A DNA stretch of 7,138 bases from Clostridiales bacterium (lineage in GTDB: Bacteria; Bacillota; Clostridia; Oscillospirales; CAG-382), in the NCBI GenBank assembly GCA_004553575.1, contig SFLA01000063.1, positions 1 through 7,138 of the forward strand, read 5' to 3'. The notes under the pieces are model-generated. The model did not search any database. It was not told the DNA's origin and saw nothing but the letters and a program-made list of their open reading frames with translations. Shown here one piece after another: positions 6,440 through 7,138 of this stretch. How positions within the stretch are numbered: position 1 is the stretch's first letter; every line of letters starts with the position of its first letter. The position numbers and the translations under genes are program-made.

Positions 6440-6468
6440 TTGATTTCCTGCGCCGGATGTGATATAAT
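6440..6468 (+). promoter_or_regulatory. Promoter of ssrA (extended -10)
   Basis: TTGATT (6440-6445), a 17-base spacer ending in TGA, and a perfect TATAAT (6463-6468); the TG one base upstream of the -10 box makes it an extended -10. Transcription should start near 6475, a few bases before the mature 5' end at 6479, in line with RNase P trimming. Confidence 0.88.
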
Positions 6469-6478
6469 GCCGTTACAT

Positions 6479-6829
6479 GGGGGCGTAAAGGTTTCGACGG
6501 GGATTCTGATGCCCGGCAAGCGAGCAGAAGCGTGTGACTTCTTTAAAACGCACAAACCTTAAAACAAACGCTAACAACGAATTAGCAATCGCTGCCTAAC
6601 TTAAGGCGGCCGTCATGCCGGTGATTACTGCGACTCCGGTTTTGGCGTGACACAGCAGTGAACATGAACGCGGTCAAGCTTTGCCCCGCGTCAGGTATTA
6701 ATGAAGCTACCTTCCTCTGCTACGCGCCGGTTCGCGGCGGCGGACGGGAATTGTAACATCCGGCTACGCTCGTAGAAAACCGTTCTGATGGGTTTTCGGA
6801 CAGGGGTTCGATTCCCCTCGCCTCCACCA
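6479..6829 (+). ncRNA. ssrA: Transfer-messenger RNA (tmRNA), one-piece
   Basis: tmRNA frees stalled ribosomes and adds a degradation tag. The 5' end GGGGGCG (6479-6485) pairs with CGCCTCC (6819-6825) in a 7-bp acceptor stem with one G-U pair, followed by discriminator A and an encoded CCA (6827-6829). The T arm is AGGGG, TTCGATT loop, CCCCT (6802-6818). The conserved opening GTAAAGGTTTCGACGGGG and the long stem GAAAACC (6775-6781) with GGTTTTC (6791-6797) are also present. The internal tag frame is best read from GCT at 6570 to TAA at 6597-6599 as ANNELAIAA, ending in the Ala-Ala that ClpXP recognises. A start a codon or more earlier (adding TN) cannot be excluded. The length, 351 bases, is normal. 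Most of 6600-6770 should fold into pseudoknots. Confidence 0.97.
6570..6599 (+). other. tmRNA tag-peptide reading frame (ANNELAIAA)
   Basis: Nine codons plus TAA inside ssrA encode the tag; with the alanine carried by the tmRNA the added peptide would be ten residues. The resume codon GCT is inferred from its Ala identity, the A at position -4 and the usual tag length. The end LAIAA replaces the common LALAA or LAVAA but keeps the final Ala-Ala. Confidence 0.75.
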
Positions 6830-6830
6830 A

Positions 6831-6872
6831 AGAATAACCGTCATTCTGATACAACAGAATGACGGTTATTCT
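6831..6872 (+). terminator. Perfect 18-bp hairpin behind ssrA, likely terminator
   Basis: AGAATAACCGTCATTCTG (6831-6848) and its exact complement (6855-6872) enclose a 6-base loop. It begins two bases after the tmRNA CCA. The T content of the 3' arm (GGTTATTCTAT) gives a modest tail rather than a clean T-run, so termination may be less sharp than usual. The symmetrical arms could act in both directions, and the stem may also stop 3' exonucleases before CCA trimming. Confidence 0.75.
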
Positions 6873-6943
6873 ATACCTAAAACCGGATTTTTGCTAATTT
6901 TTGAACAGAGCAAATGGCAAACAACCCGAACAGGTGTCCTTTA

Positions 6944-7028
6944 AATCGTTGAAAGATTGATAATCGTTAAAATGTAGGCATAATCGTTGATTCATTGAGA
7001 TAATCGTTGAAACGTAGCGCATATCGTT
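6944..7028 (+). repeat. Five-copy iteron-like direct repeat array (AATCGTTRA, about 20-base step)
   Basis: AATCGTT begins at 6944, 6962, 6982 and 7002, and a fifth copy reads TATCGTT from 7022. The steps are 18, 20, 20 and 20 bases, close to two helical turns, so all copies lie on nearly the same face of the DNA. The consensus is WAATCGTTRA. The intervening bases also partly repeat: copies 2 and 4 share AAYGTAG after the core, and copy 5 resembles them. A step that is not a multiple of three argues against coding. Regular same-face motifs suggest a DNA-binding protein that acts as a multimer, either a regulator of the downstream promoter or a replication initiator. The spacers are too short for CRISPR. 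Confidence 0.75.
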
Positions 7029-7095
7029 AAAACATACGGACATAGGACTAAAAATACCGGAAATTGCTGTGTCAACCAATAAGATACCGCCAATG

Positions 7096-7123
7096 TTCTG
7101 TTAAACCATTGTTCAAAACAGAA
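7096..7123. repeat. Inverted repeat around the last promoter's -35 box
   Basis: TTCTGTT (7096-7102) and AACAGAA (7117-7123) form a 7-bp dyad with a 14-base centre that contains the proposed -35 box (7109-7114). The right arm lies in the promoter spacer, so a bound protein could block polymerase. The arms are 21 bases apart start to start, about two helical turns. Confidence 0.4.
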
Positions 7124-7136
7124 GTTATGATATAAT
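7109..7136 (+). promoter_or_regulatory. Right-facing promoter at the window edge
   Basis: TTGTTC (7109-7114), a 16-base spacer ending in TGA, and a perfect TATAAT (7131-7136), making an extended -10 promoter. The -35 match is moderate. The transcript would start beyond the window, so the gene it serves is not visible. Confidence 0.65.
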
Positions 7137-7138
7137 TA

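Larger units (their letters stand above)
6873..7138. other. AT-rich gene-free region with repeats and an outward promoter
   Basis: No reading frame here has a credible start and ribosome site. The stretch contains GAACAG twice (about 6903 and 6929), the five-copy AATCGTT array (6944-7028) and a right-facing promoter at the edge (7109-7136). It looks like the control region of a gene beyond the window or the edge of an inserted element. Confidence 0.6.

Noticed and set aside
6944..7028. Repeat array read as a CRISPR array
   Set aside because: Repeat cores are only 7-10 bases and the intervening segments 11-13 bases and partly similar to each other; real arrays have 23-47 base repeats and unique spacers of similar length. 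No cas genes are present.
6894..7079. 61-codon minus-strand frame over the repeat array
   Set aside because: It starts at a TTG with no ribosome site, and its recurring FND residues only reflect the DNA repeats, whose 20-base step is not in frame.

Overview
The window looks like chromosomal DNA of a low-to-medium GC Firmicute, most likely a clostridial gut-type lineage (Oscillospiraceae or a relative). This is inferred from strong AGGAGG ribosome sites, near-consensus sigma-A promoters with 17-base spacers, the gene families present, and a one-piece tmRNA with an encoded CCA. No species can be named from the sequence alone.

Left part (1-4160), minus strand. A membrane-protein gene runs off the left edge (1-282) behind its own promoter (382-410). 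To its right lies a compact five-gene unit transcribed leftwards from a strong promoter at 4132-4160. In transcription order it holds a small two-pass membrane protein with an acidic tail, a family 9-like carbohydrate-binding protein, a nitroreductase-family flavoprotein, an AEC-family transporter, and an EamA/DMT-family transporter. Gaps range from 36 bases to 1- and 4-base overlaps, so the genes look translationally coupled. The unit ends at a clear intrinsic terminator (624-649), preceded by further hairpins. The last gene appears broken: about 25 residues, including the expected third membrane helix, are missing, and the reading frame changes at the same point.

Right part (4160-6829), plus strand. 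A divergent, almost perfect promoter (4178-4206) drives a Xer-type tyrosine recombinase, an acyl-ACP thioesterase and smpB, with gaps of 16 and 1 bases. The tmRNA gene ssrA follows 64 bases later with its own extended -10 promoter. SmpB and tmRNA are the two partners of trans-translation, the ribosome rescue system, so their adjacency is functional. The predicted tag encoded by the tmRNA is ANNELAIAA.

Far right (6830-7138). A perfect 18-bp hairpin follows the tmRNA. After it comes an AT-rich, gene-free stretch with five copies of an AATCGTT motif at a regular step of about 20 bases. The window ends in a promoter pointing right that overlaps an inverted repeat. This iteron-like array is the least explained element here; the broken DMT gene is the clearest anomaly. 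I found no convincing evidence of a new defence system, CRISPR array or complete mobile element.
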